Origin: M0108 sp044228795
Lineage (GTDB): Bacteria > Pseudomonadota > Gammaproteobacteria > Chromatiales > Chromatiaceae
DNA length: 64,000 bases
Assembly (NCBI GenBank): GCA_044228795.1
Contig: JBGAUE010000018.1
Coordinates: forward strand, 1-64,000
Direction of reading: 5' to 3'
The position numbers and the translations under genes were made by a program. Positions 17,663 through 26,381 of this stretch are shown piece after piece. Numbering within the stretch: position 1 is the first letter of the stretch; every line of letters begins with the position of its first letter. The notes under the pieces are model-generated. The model saw nothing but the letters and a program-made list of their open reading frames with translations, ran no database searches and was not told the origin of the DNA.

Positions 17663-18733
17663 ATGATCGAGATCAGACCCGGGACAGAAGCGGATCGGCC
17701 CCAGATTGTTGCCCGCATGGCGGAGGTCTTTGGTGACGAGCCCGCGGCACGGGCGGAACGCCTCTGGGACTGGCAGTGGCACCGGGACCCACGACTGCCA
17801 ACCCCCGGCTATCGGGGGATCGTGGCTGAATGGCGTGGCCAGATTATTGGCAATCTGGCTACCATTCCCGCTGGGCTGCATATGGGCGGAGTGCCGGTGA
17901 CGGCCTACTGGTGCGTGGATGTGCTCATGCACTGGGGCCTGATGCGTCAGGCCCTTCGAGATCACAGGCGCCAGATGGGTGTGGGACCCGACTTCACTCA
18001 TGGCATCGCCGCCGCCCTTCTGGACCACCCCTCCGCGGGCCCCATCCAGCTTTCCAAACACATCGCTGATCCTATGATGGCCATTATTGGGCGCATCGGT
18101 TTCAAGGCCATGCCAGGCACCTGTTCCCTACAGCGCCGGATCTCCCTGCGCCATACCCTGGCGCGCGGTCTGGGCCGGCCTCTGGGGGGGATGCTGGGTG
18201 CGGTAGTGGATCTGGGCCTGCCCATCGGTCCTAGACCCGGGCTACCGGTCGAGGTCTTGGCAGGCGGGTTCGATGGGCGCTTTGATCGCCTATGGGAAGA
18301 GGTTCGGAGTAGATACTCCGCCCTATGCCAGCGTGATGCCCGGACGTTGGACTGGCGGTATCGACAACAACCTGAGGGGGACTATCGGGTGCTCACGACC
18401 GGGGTTGGGGAGCGGCTGCGTGGCTACCTGGTACTGCTCACCTATAAACACCGGAGTCGGCGCCGGGCCAAGCTCGTGGACTTGCTGACCGCGCCCGATG
18501 ATACCGAGGCAATCCGCGCTCTCTTATGTGGGGGGCTGCACTGGCTGCGGGACTGGCGGGCGGAAAAGGTCGAGGCCTTCGCCTGTGGGAATGGCATTGG
18601 TACCATCCTTGGCTCCATGGGTTTTGCCCCGCCCCTGAACAAGTTCGGTCAACCCCACCCCCTGATGGCCCGCGGTCTCCCGGCGGCCGCCGAGGGGATC
18701 TACGTTACCCAGGGCGATGGGGACGGTGGTTGA
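17663..18733 (+). CDS. GNAT-fold acyltransferase-like protein
   Basis: The 356-residue protein begins MIEIRPGTEADRPQIVARMA, the usual first strand and helix of GNAT N-acyltransferases, and continues with GIVAEWRGQIIGNLATIPAG, matching the next strands. A second region at about 215-330 (TLDWRYRQQPEGDYRVL and onward) resembles the C-terminal half of the double-GNAT proteins found in exopolysaccharide clusters. It starts 27 bases after the giant exported protein and ends six bases before the next gene. An N-acyl transfer to an amino sugar is plausible but inferred from context. Confidence 0.65.
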   Translation: MIEIRPGTEADRPQIVARMAEVFGDEPAARAERLWDWQWHRDPRLPTPGYRGIVAEWRGQIIGNLATIPAGLHMGGVPVTAYWCVDVLMHWGLMRQALRDHRRQMGVGPDFTHGIAAALLDHPSAGPIQLSKHIADPMMAIIGRIGFKAMPGTCSLQRRISLRHTLARGLGRPLGGMLGAVVDLGLPIGPRPGLPVEVLAGGFDGRFDRLWEEVRSRYSALCQRDARTLDWRYRQQPEGDYRVLTTGVGERLRGYLVLLTYKHRSRRRAKLVDLLTAPDDTEAIRALLCGGLHWLRDWRAEKVEAFACGNGIGTILGSMGFAPPLNKFGQPHPLMARGLPAAAEGIYVTQGDGDGG

Positions 18734-18739
18734 GGTCGG

Positions 18740-19675
18740 ATGGAGCATAAGCCCATGCAGCCCCTGCTAGGTATTCATCAACGTCTGGCCCGGGCCCGTC
18801 AGAAACGCCGTGATGCCAAGGACGAGCGTACCCAGTGGCTCCAATGGTTTCTGCTCGTGGGTTTGCGGGCCCGGGAGGCCTGGAGTCATCCGGACCCAGC
18901 GGGTCTGATCCCTCTTTGGCCCCCGGCGGATACCTTCTGGGCGGACCCCTTCGCCTGGTCGATGGAGGGGCGGCGCTTCATCTTTATGGAGGAATATCCT
19001 TTCCACACCCAGCGCGGACGGATCAGTGTTCTGGAACTGGGCGCGGACCTGACGCCCCTGGGGCCGGCCCTGCCCGTCCTGGACGAGGACCGGCATCTGT
19101 CCTATCCCTTTTTATTCGTGTTTGAAGATGAACTTTACATGGTCCCCGAGGCGGCGGCCTCCCGCCGGGTAGATCTCTATCGCTGCGAGTCCTTTCCCGA
19201 CCATTGGTCCCGCGTCGGGACCCTGATCGAGGGGCTCCAGGTGGCGGATGCGACCCTCTTTGAGCATGAGGGCCGCTGGTGGCTCTTCTGTAGTGTGCGG
19301 CAGGGCAGGGCTCGACTCAATAACTCACTCATAGCTTTCCACGCGGACTCACCCCTGAGCCATCGCTGGATCCCCCACGCCCGCAACCCCCTGGTGCGGG
19401 ATTATGGGGGGGGGCGGCCTGGCGGTCGGGTCTTTGTCGATGAGGGGGGCCGCCTCTTGCGCCCGGCCCAGAACTCGGTGCCAAGCTACGGTCATGGTTT
19501 GGTCCTGAATCAGGTGGAGGCACTCACTCCGGAGCATTATCGCGAACGGCGGGTCTGGCAGGCGACCGGCGCGGCGACTGGTGGCTGGCGCGCCCTGCAC
19601 CATCTGGATTGGCATCAGGGTCTGCTCGTCATGGACGCCCAGCACCTGATTCCCAGACCCACTCGCGAGTTATGA
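18740..19675 (+). CDS. GINT1-like (glucosamine inositolphosphorylceramide transferase N-domain family) protein
   Basis: The 311-residue protein has the five-bladed-propeller motifs of the family named after plant GINT1: FWADPFAWSMEGRRFIFMEE, YPFLFVFEDELYMVPEAA, VADATLFEHEGRWWLFCS and RPAQNSVPSYGHGLVLN. These Asp/Glu-centred motifs resemble glycosidase family 43/68 folds. Bacterial members are encoded in polysaccharide and lipid-sugar clusters; their reaction is unproven. The gene follows the GNAT gene by six bases with GAGG before the ATG. Length is that of the bacterial stand-alone form, lacking the plant glycosyltransferase half. Confidence 0.7.
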   Translation: MEHKPMQPLLGIHQRLARARQKRRDAKDERTQWLQWFLLVGLRAREAWSHPDPAGLIPLWPPADTFWADPFAWSMEGRRFIFMEEYPFHTQRGRISVLELGADLTPLGPALPVLDEDRHLSYPFLFVFEDELYMVPEAAASRRVDLYRCESFPDHWSRVGTLIEGLQVADATLFEHEGRWWLFCSVRQGRARLNNSLIAFHADSPLSHRWIPHARNPLVRDYGGGRPGGRVFVDEGGRLLRPAQNSVPSYGHGLVLNQVEALTPEHYRERRVWQATGAATGGWRALHHLDWHQGLLVMDAQHLIPRPTREL

Positions 19676-19697
19676 CCTCGAGAATTCACTAAATTCA

Positions 19698-21050
19698 ATG
19701 AAACCATTGTCTCCAGGGCCAAGCATTCGCGAACGCTCGGTCATCTTTCTGCTGGTTCTCTTTGCCTTCTCGGCCTGGAGTATGACGGGTATCGCCAATG
19801 TGACCCTGGCCCTGCTTAGCCTGCTGTTTCTGCTCGATGGCAGCAACTCCTGGGTACGCTGGCGGTGGGATCCTGGCTTGTGGCTATTGTTGGGCGGGGT
19901 GGTACTGACGACCCTCCTGGCCTGGCGGGCGGCGCTGCTTTTTCCCGAATTTTCCCACCAGCAGTGGTCCGCCATCCCGGGCTGGATCCGCCCCCTCCTG
20001 TTCCTCGTCCTGGCCTGGTGGCTCCGTGGTGACCCCATCCGGATACGCTGGGTGCTAGTAGCGGCCCTCTTGGGGTTGCTAACCGGGGTGCTGCTGCGAT
20101 CGGACGGGGACGATGTGGCGGCAGTAATCGCCTTACTGCATGGGCATGTCGGTTTCGACGCCCGTGGCGATTTCGGTTTTACTGCCCTTGGACTCGGCTT
20201 TCTCGTTTCCATCGCGCTGCTGGGTTTCTTCAGCTTTCGGCACGAGATCACGGGCATTAGCCTCCGGGGCCGGCCCCGGCCGCTGTTGGGCTGGGTCCTT
20301 TGGACCACGGGCGTGGCTCTTCTCCTCGTCATCCTGCTGGTTCTGCAGACGCGGGGTGCGGTGCTGACGCTGGCTCTCGTTATTCTGGGCTCTCTGCTGT
20401 TTGGTGCCAGCCTGGATGAGGCCCAGCAGGGCTGGACCTGGCGCCGACTAAGCCTGTCCCTGCTCGGCGCCTTGCTGACTTTGATCCTTGCGGTTACCGT
20501 CCTCTGGACCAGTAACGACCGGATTACGGGTGATGTCGCTGCCTTGACTCAGCCCGACGCCTGGGGTCATTTCGACTATGGCTCATCCTCCGGAACCCGG
20601 CTCAATCTCTACCGGATTGGCATCACCCTGATCCGGGAGCGCCCCCTGCTGGGCTGGGGGCCGGGCACCCGGGGTCCCCTGGATCTGGTCCCCGCCGGGG
20701 TGCTGGACTGGCCCGACTATGATCGCGCCCATGCCCCTGAGTGGGTCCATCTGCACAGCGTTCCCATTGAGATCTGGGTGCGATTCGGGGTGCTCGGCCT
20801 GGTCTTCGGTGGCCTGTTCATCGCCCTCATGGCTCACAGTTATGGGGTGATGCGGCGCGGCGTCCCGGATCCACCGCTGTTCCGGTTTCTGCTCCTCGGC
20901 GGCATCATGACCCTGCTCTTTTGCCTGTATGACTTTCGCCTGATCCACCTGGACTTCGGCTTTTTCATGGTCCTATTCTTCGGCATCCTCTACAGCTTTC
21001 GGTTTGCGCTTCCCGCCAAATCGGGGAACCCGAAAGGTGCAGGCCCATGA
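19698..21050 (+). CDS. O-antigen ligase/polymerase family membrane protein
   Basis: The 450-residue protein has about eleven hydrophobic helices and one large periplasmic loop (about 285-350) with SSSGTRLNLYRIGITLIRER, PLLGWGPGTRG and EWVHLHSVPIEIWVRFG, the conserved Arg/His pattern of WaaL/Wzy O-antigen ligase-like proteins. It either polymerises the repeat unit or joins the chain to a carrier. The stop overlaps the next start by four bases (ATGA). Confidence 0.8.
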   Translation: MKPLSPGPSIRERSVIFLLVLFAFSAWSMTGIANVTLALLSLLFLLDGSNSWVRWRWDPGLWLLLGGVVLTTLLAWRAALLFPEFSHQQWSAIPGWIRPLLFLVLAWWLRGDPIRIRWVLVAALLGLLTGVLLRSDGDDVAAVIALLHGHVGFDARGDFGFTALGLGFLVSIALLGFFSFRHEITGISLRGRPRPLLGWVLWTTGVALLLVILLVLQTRGAVLTLALVILGSLLFGASLDEAQQGWTWRRLSLSLLGALLTLILAVTVLWTSNDRITGDVAALTQPDAWGHFDYGSSSGTRLNLYRIGITLIRERPLLGWGPGTRGPLDLVPAGVLDWPDYDRAHAPEWVHLHSVPIEIWVRFGVLGLVFGGLFIALMAHSYGVMRRGVPDPPLFRFLLLGGIMTLLFCLYDFRLIHLDFGFFMVLFFGILYSFRFALPAKSGNPKGAGP

Positions 21051-22150
21051 GGATCGCCAAAATTGCCCTGCTGGTGAGCGACTTCGAGGACGGGGGGGTC
21101 GAGCGCAATTTCACCAGCCTGGCTGCGGGACTGGCCGCCCTGGGTATCGAGGTCCATTTTATGGTCGGCAATCCGGGTCATCCCTACCTCAAGGAGTTGA
21201 CCCAGGACGTACGCATCATCCCGGTGGTGGGCGATCCCACCCATCTGCTGCGGATCTATCTGCCCCAGCAGCAACCCGCTATCCTCCTGACCGGAAAACT
21301 CTCCGACGATTTCGCGGGTCTGGCGGTCAAACACCTATTGGGGCTGGATATCCGCATTGTCGCCGCCGTGGGCACCCTTCTGTCCGGACGGTTCGCCGCC
21401 CATCGCTGGAATTTCATTAAGACCCTGCGGGAGACGCGGCAAATCCGTCTAGCCTACGGGCAACTCGACGGCATCACTGCCCTGACGGAACATGTGGCCC
21501 GGGATCTCCGTGACTATTTCCGCATTCGCGGCGTGCCGATCGGTGTCCTGAACAACCCCATCATTCCCCCGAACATTGCCACGCTGGCGGCGGCACCTTG
21601 CGATCATCCCTGGATGGCCTCGGGCCAGCCACCTGTGGTGATCGCGGTGGGGGGGTTACGCAAGGTCAAGGACTTCCCGACCCTGCTGCGCGCCTTCGCC
21701 AGACTTCGTGAAGTGCGGGAAGTCCGGCTGCTGATCCTTGGCGAGGGCAAGGAACGCCGGAGCCTGGAGCACTTGGCAGCGCGACTGGGAATTGCGGATC
21801 AGGTTGATCTCCCCGGTTTCGTCGCGAATCCCTTCCCCTTCATGGCCCGCTGCCGGGTGCTCGCCCTCTCCTCGGTGCGGGAGGGGCTGGGCAATGTTCT
21901 GGTGGAGGCGATGGCCTTGGGGACGCCGGTGGTCGCGACGGAATGCACCGAAGGGATTCGCGTCCTGCTCCGAAATGGCGAAATTGGCGGATTGGTGCCG
22001 GTAGGCGATGATCAAGCCCTTGCCAGAGCACTCCAGGTGACACTGGACGGCCGACCCAACCCCGAGATACTGAGCCAGGTTACCCAGCCCTTTGGCCGCG
22101 AAGTCGCCTCGCGAGCTTATCTCGACTTCTTCGCGGGGCTTGTCAAGTAG
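21047..22150 (+). CDS. GT4-family glycosyltransferase
   Basis: The 367-residue cytoplasmic enzyme has the GT-B layout. The N-terminal half has DFEDGGVERNFTSLAAGL, a typical acceptor-side glycine motif, and the C-terminal half has VIAVGGLRKVKDFPTLLRAF (nucleotide-sugar loop) and the catalytic E-x7-E region VREGLGNVLVEAMALGTPVV. It probably adds one sugar of the repeat unit. Start overlaps the polymerase gene by four bases. Confidence 0.85.
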   Translation: MRIAKIALLVSDFEDGGVERNFTSLAAGLAALGIEVHFMVGNPGHPYLKELTQDVRIIPVVGDPTHLLRIYLPQQQPAILLTGKLSDDFAGLAVKHLLGLDIRIVAAVGTLLSGRFAAHRWNFIKTLRETRQIRLAYGQLDGITALTEHVARDLRDYFRIRGVPIGVLNNPIIPPNIATLAAAPCDHPWMASGQPPVVIAVGGLRKVKDFPTLLRAFARLREVREVRLLILGEGKERRSLEHLAARLGIADQVDLPGFVANPFPFMARCRVLALSSVREGLGNVLVEAMALGTPVVATECTEGIRVLLRNGEIGGLVPVGDDQALARALQVTLDGRPNPEILSQVTQPFGREVASRAYLDFFAGLVK

Positions 22151-22196
22151 ATGCCGATTCTCATCATCCATCCAACGCTTTAACCGGAGCCCATTC

Positions 22197-23315
22197 ATGG
22201 GCATTGATCTCGCAATATTTTTCGCTACCTCTGGCCACAGTGGTGTGGACCGACTCGCCCGTAATCTCGTCCCCGCCCTGGCCCGCCGTGGCTATCGGGT
22301 GGACGTGCTCAAGGTGTATGGGCATGGGCCTGCCTTTCCGGAGGTTCCTGAGGGTGTGCGCATCATTGAGTTGGGGACTGCCCACGCCTATTCCAGTTTG
22401 CCCGCGGTGGCCCGCTATCTGCGCCACGAGCGGCCCGCGAGCCTCTATTGCGACAAGGACCGCATCAATCATACGGCCATCCTGGCCCGGGCCCTGGCCC
22501 AGGGTCTGGCGCGCCCCAGCACCTTTCTCGCGGTCGGGACGGGCACGACCCTGTCTATTGATTGCGCCCGGCGCGGCTGGTTCCATGGGGTTAAGACACG
22601 CTTTTCGACGGGGAAGCTCTATCCCTATGCCGATACGGTCATCGTGACCTCCCGGGGCGTGGCGGAAGATATGGCCTCTTTCACCGGTCTCGCCCGCGAC
22701 CGGATCGAGGTAGTGCCTTGCCCCGTGGTGCCCGCCTCGGTGTTCGTGGACCGGTTTAGCCCGCCCCAGCACCCTTGGTTCGGCGATGGCGGCCCGCCCA
22801 TCATTATGGGGCTCGGCGAATTGTGCGAGCGGAAGGATTTCCCCACACTACTTCGTGCCTTCGCCCTGATTCAGCCCCAATACCCCTCGCGCCTCATGAT
22901 CCTGGGGCGCGGCAAGGATCGTGACAAACTTCTGGCCTTGGCGGGGGACTTGGGCATCGCCGCGGCTGTGGATCTGCCGGGATTCGTGGAGGCCCCCCTG
23001 GCTTATCTGTCCCAGGCCAGCCTCTTCGCCTTTACCTCCACCCTGGAAGGGCTCGGGTTTGCCTTGATCGAGGCCCTGGCCGTAGGGGTCCCCGCTGTAG
23101 CGACGGATTGTCCCAGCGGTCCCCGGGAGATTCTACATGAGGGACAGTATGGCCCCCTGGTAGCTGTGGGCGATCATCAGGCCTTGGCGGCCGCCATGCT
23201 GGCGACCCTGCGTGACCCGCCGGCCCGGGATTTCCTGCAGCAGGCCGCCAGGCCCTATGAAATCGAAAATGCCACTAGCGCCTACGCCCGGGCGCTCAAC
23301 CTTCGAACCCTATAA
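22197..23315 (+). CDS. GT4-family glycosyltransferase
   Basis: The 372-residue enzyme is related to the preceding one: SGHSGVDRLARNLVPALARR, then MGLGELCERKDFPTLLRAFA and STLEGLGFALIEALAVGVPA carry the donor-binding and E-x7-E motifs. ATG 22197 with GGAG nine bases upstream is chosen; frames open further upstream overlap the neighbouring gene and lack family similarity. The two genes probably arose by duplication and add successive sugars. Confidence 0.85.
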   Translation: MGIDLAIFFATSGHSGVDRLARNLVPALARRGYRVDVLKVYGHGPAFPEVPEGVRIIELGTAHAYSSLPAVARYLRHERPASLYCDKDRINHTAILARALAQGLARPSTFLAVGTGTTLSIDCARRGWFHGVKTRFSTGKLYPYADTVIVTSRGVAEDMASFTGLARDRIEVVPCPVVPASVFVDRFSPPQHPWFGDGGPPIIMGLGELCERKDFPTLLRAFALIQPQYPSRLMILGRGKDRDKLLALAGDLGIAAAVDLPGFVEAPLAYLSQASLFAFTSTLEGLGFALIEALAVGVPAVATDCPSGPREILHEGQYGPLVAVGDHQALAAAMLATLRDPPARDFLQQAARPYEIENATSAYARALNLRTL

Positions 23316-23328
23316 GTGGATTTACCTC

Positions 23329-25167
23329 ATGTGCGGCATCGTCGGCCTCTTCAATCGTAGCGCCCCCGTCCAGATCAAGGCCCTGGAGACCGCGGTTGGA
23401 CGTCTGGCCCATCGCGGCCCCGATGACCAGGGGATTTTTGTCTCGGGTCATTTCGGTATGGGTCACACCCGACTGTCGATCATCGATCTGGCCGGCGGCC
23501 ATCAACCCCTTAAGACCGCCGACGGCACCCTCACCCTGATCGCCAACGGCGAGATCTATAACTTCATCGAGCTACGCGCCCTGCTGGAGTCCCGGGGGCA
23601 CATCTTCCTCACCCATTCCGATTGCGAAGTGATCCTGCATGCCTACCGGGAATACGGTGAGGCTTTCCTGGAGCACATCCTGGGTATGTTCGCCTTCGCT
23701 CTTTTTGACAGTGTTCAGAATCGCCTGATCCTGGCCCGTGACCGCCTCGGCATCAAGCCCCTGTTCCTGGCCGAGGGTGAGGGTGGGATAGCCTTTGCCT
23801 CGGAAATCAAGGGCCTGTTGCCGCTGTTGGACGGTCCCCCCGGCATCGATGCTCTGGGTCTGGCCCGCTATCTTCAGACCCAGTTTGCCGCGGGAACGAC
23901 TACCCTATTGCAAGGCGTGGAGCGGGTGTTGCCGGGTGAAAGCGTCTGGATCGAGCAGGGTGCCATCGCGCGCCGCCTCCGCTACTGGTCGCCCCTCCAG
24001 GTACAGCGCCTTGATCTGGGTTTCGAGGAGGCTTCGACCCGCTTCGATGCCCTGATGGAGGTGGCCATCACCCAACATATGCGTGCGGATGTGCCCTTTG
24101 GGCTCTTCCTGTCCGGGGGCGTGGATTCTGCCGTCTTGTTGGCCCAGTTGAGCCAGCATGCCGATCGGCCGATCCAAACCTTCTCCGTCGGCTTCCCGGG
24201 GACATCCGTGAAGGACGAACTCCCCCTGGCTCAGGCGATTTCACGGCGCTTCGGCAGCCGGCATCGGGAGATATGTCCCACCTCTAGGGAGATCTTTCAG
24301 AGTTTTCCCCTTACCATCTGGGCGGCGGACGAGTTGATGCGCGACAACGCCAACATGCCCACGGCCCTGCTCGCGCAAGCCGCCGGCAAGGAGTTGAAGG
24401 TAGTTTTTTCCGGCGAGGGCGGTGATGAGGTCTTCGCGGGTTATGGCCGCTATCACAGCTCGCCGCTGGAACTGTGGTTCAAGAACCTTCTGGTGCCCGG
24501 CTCCGTGGGATTCCGGACCCGAGGCACCTTTCGGGGTGAATGGCCGCGGAAATTGTTTACTCCGGCCCTGCTGGCGCAGTTGCCGCTGGTCAGGCAGTTG
24601 GTGACGGAGGGCTGGCAGCATACGCCCGTGGCCTGGAGTGACCTGCAGCGTATGCAGTTCATCGATCTCACCCAGGCGTTGCCGGACAACCTGCTGGTCA
24701 AGGCGGATCGCATGATGATGGCCTGGGGTCTGGAGGGGAGGGTGCCCTTCCTCGATCATCGTCTGGTGGAATTTGGCCTGAGTCTACCCGACAAGCTGAA
24801 GGTCTCGGGGCGGATCGGCAAGCACTTTCTCAAACGCTGGGCCTTGCGTGACCTACCCGAGGATTATCTCTTCGCCCGCAAGAGCGGCTTTTCCGTGCCC
24901 CTGGGGGATTGGCTCGATACGGCCTTGCTGAGCCAGTTGAACAGCTTGCTCCCAGAGCATCCAGCCCTGCGGCCCTGGTTTAGGCCGGATGGGGTGCGGG
25001 AGTTAATCGCCCGCTGCCGGGACATCCGCACCGGCAGCGCCATGCTGTGGGCCATCATTCAGTTCGTGATCTGGACCCGCTTTCTACGGCAGGGCTTCGC
25101 GGAGCGACCGGCGGCCCTGACCGACCCCCTGGAACTGATCCGCGACCCCGGGGGCTGGGAGTCTTAA
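23329..25167 (+). CDS. asnB: glutamine-dependent asparagine synthetase-type amidotransferase
   Basis: The 612-residue enzyme begins MCGIVGLFN, so Cys2 becomes the N-terminal nucleophile of the class II glutaminase domain (about 1-200, with LAHRGPDDQGIF and LIANGEIYNF). The synthetase domain carries the ATP-pyrophosphatase P-loop GLFLSGGVDSAVLLAQL and the SGEGGDEVFAGYGRY segment. In polysaccharide operons such proteins are thought to amidate uronic acids or to supply other amide groups instead of making free asparagine. It is the last gene of the operon and begins 14 bases after the glycosyltransferase. Confidence 0.88.
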   Translation: MCGIVGLFNRSAPVQIKALETAVGRLAHRGPDDQGIFVSGHFGMGHTRLSIIDLAGGHQPLKTADGTLTLIANGEIYNFIELRALLESRGHIFLTHSDCEVILHAYREYGEAFLEHILGMFAFALFDSVQNRLILARDRLGIKPLFLAEGEGGIAFASEIKGLLPLLDGPPGIDALGLARYLQTQFAAGTTTLLQGVERVLPGESVWIEQGAIARRLRYWSPLQVQRLDLGFEEASTRFDALMEVAITQHMRADVPFGLFLSGGVDSAVLLAQLSQHADRPIQTFSVGFPGTSVKDELPLAQAISRRFGSRHREICPTSREIFQSFPLTIWAADELMRDNANMPTALLAQAAGKELKVVFSGEGGDEVFAGYGRYHSSPLELWFKNLLVPGSVGFRTRGTFRGEWPRKLFTPALLAQLPLVRQLVTEGWQHTPVAWSDLQRMQFIDLTQALPDNLLVKADRMMMAWGLEGRVPFLDHRLVEFGLSLPDKLKVSGRIGKHFLKRWALRDLPEDYLFARKSGFSVPLGDWLDTALLSQLNSLLPEHPALRPWFRPDGVRELIARCRDIRTGSAMLWAIIQFVIWTRFLRQGFAERPAALTDPLELIRDPGGWES

Positions 25168-25200
25168 TTCCGCTTGACCTGGAAAACTCAGCGGGCTGGT

Positions 25201-26118
25201 TCAGGCCAACTGATAGCGATCCTTCATTTCCTGATATACCAGATTGGATACGGAACGGATGGCATTGCCGCGTTGTTTCATCCAGCCGAAATACTTTTTG
25301 ACGGGGAAGGGGCTTTCGATGATGGCGACGAAGGTGTAGGGGTAACTGCCGCCGTTTTCCCCCGGCGCCACCACGATGCCCATGTCGCCACAGAGCATGG
25401 AGGTTGAACCCGTTTTGTCGTAAACGCGGACATTGTCGGGCATGGCATCCACGCCATCGACGATGCGATCGCGATTTGGCAGAGACAGGAGGGCGCGCAT
25501 CTCGCCAGCGTAGGGTAACTGGCTCTGCCAGAAGGCCGCCAGGAAGCGGTGATAGTCGCCCGCAGAGGCCAGGTTGCGGTAAGTACGACCCCCCGCCGGG
25601 ATTTGCTCCACGATACGGATGTCTTGGAAGATGTCGGGGCCATTCTGCTTAAGTACTCGCTCCACGTCTCCCGGCCCCCGATTGCCGGCGTTCTGGCTCA
25701 CCAGGGTCATGAGGTGGTTGGTGGATTTGTTACAGCTGGAGCGAATCATGCGCTCCATAGTTTTGCGGATCTCCGAGGTGTAGCTGATCCTGGGCGACTG
25801 GTTGGCCTGATAGAACCAGGCCTGGCATACAAAAGGCTTGATCATGCTCGCTGCCTGGCGAGGCACGTCCTCGTTGATGGCGACGAGCTTCTGGCGGCTG
25901 GTGAAGTCATAGACGGACCAGGAGACCTTGTCCCCGGCACCAATCAGCCCTTGGGCGCGCAGACTGGCGATGTGGTTGACGACGCGGGCTTGCAGACTGC
26001 CATAGGCCGCCTGGGCCTGGGTGAGGGGCGCCAGGGTCAGAGGCGGCGCTAGTAAAAGGCCCGCGGATCCCAGGGCCAGGGTTCGAAGGAATTCGCGACG
26101 GCTGGGGTTTAGGCTCAT
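25201..26118 (-). CDS. Tat-exported serine beta-lactamase-fold hydrolase
   Basis: The 305-residue product has a twin-arginine signal (SRREFLRTLALGSAGLLLA). The penicillin-recognising serine hydrolase motifs are in order: S91-M-I-K94 (AASMIKPF), S128-C-N130 (SSCNKSTN) and K235-T-G237 (VYDKTGSTS). These fit class A-like beta-lactamase or small carboxypeptidase folds; the omega-loop glutamate region of true class A enzymes is not obvious. AGGAGG lies about ten bases before the ATG 26118. Convergent with asnB (33-base gap). It may act on peptidoglycan; antibiotic resistance is not implied by sequence alone. Confidence 0.78.
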   Translation of the reverse strand: MSLNPSRREFLRTLALGSAGLLLAPPLTLAPLTQAQAAYGSLQARVVNHIASLRAQGLIGAGDKVSWSVYDFTSRQKLVAINEDVPRQAASMIKPFVCQAWFYQANQSPRISYTSEIRKTMERMIRSSCNKSTNHLMTLVSQNAGNRGPGDVERVLKQNGPDIFQDIRIVEQIPAGGRTYRNLASAGDYHRFLAAFWQSQLPYAGEMRALLSLPNRDRIVDGVDAMPDNVRVYDKTGSTSMLCGDMGIVVAPGENGGSYPYTFVAIIESPFPVKKYFGWMKQRGNAIRSVSNLVYQEMKDRYQLA

Positions 26119-26326
26119 GGTCGAGGCGGCCTCCTGTTGGGACGTTTGGGCGGAAGATAAGGGTAGCTGTCGTAGAGGATGCCAAATCCAATCCGGGCAC
26201 TTGTACGAGGCTAGTGCCACTCATGAATTAGGAGGATAGCCCCGCATCCAGGACTGGGCAAGGAGGGACGGAAAAATATTTTGATCCAAGTCAGGGTCAT
26301 TGGGTTGGTTGCTCAATTTAACGGCA

Positions 26327-26364
26327 GGGCTGAGGGCTAACCCACTCTTCTGAGCCCTCAGCCC
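26327..26364 (-). terminator. hairpin downstream of phosphoglucomutase
   Basis: GGGCTGAGGGCT and AGCCCTCAGCCC form a perfect 12-base stem with a 14-base loop, 17 bases past the pgm stop. Read on the minus strand it is followed by only a weak T-rich stretch, so it may end transcription or protect the mRNA 3' end. Confidence 0.7.
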
Positions 26365-26381
26365 CAGCCATCACCCGGTCG

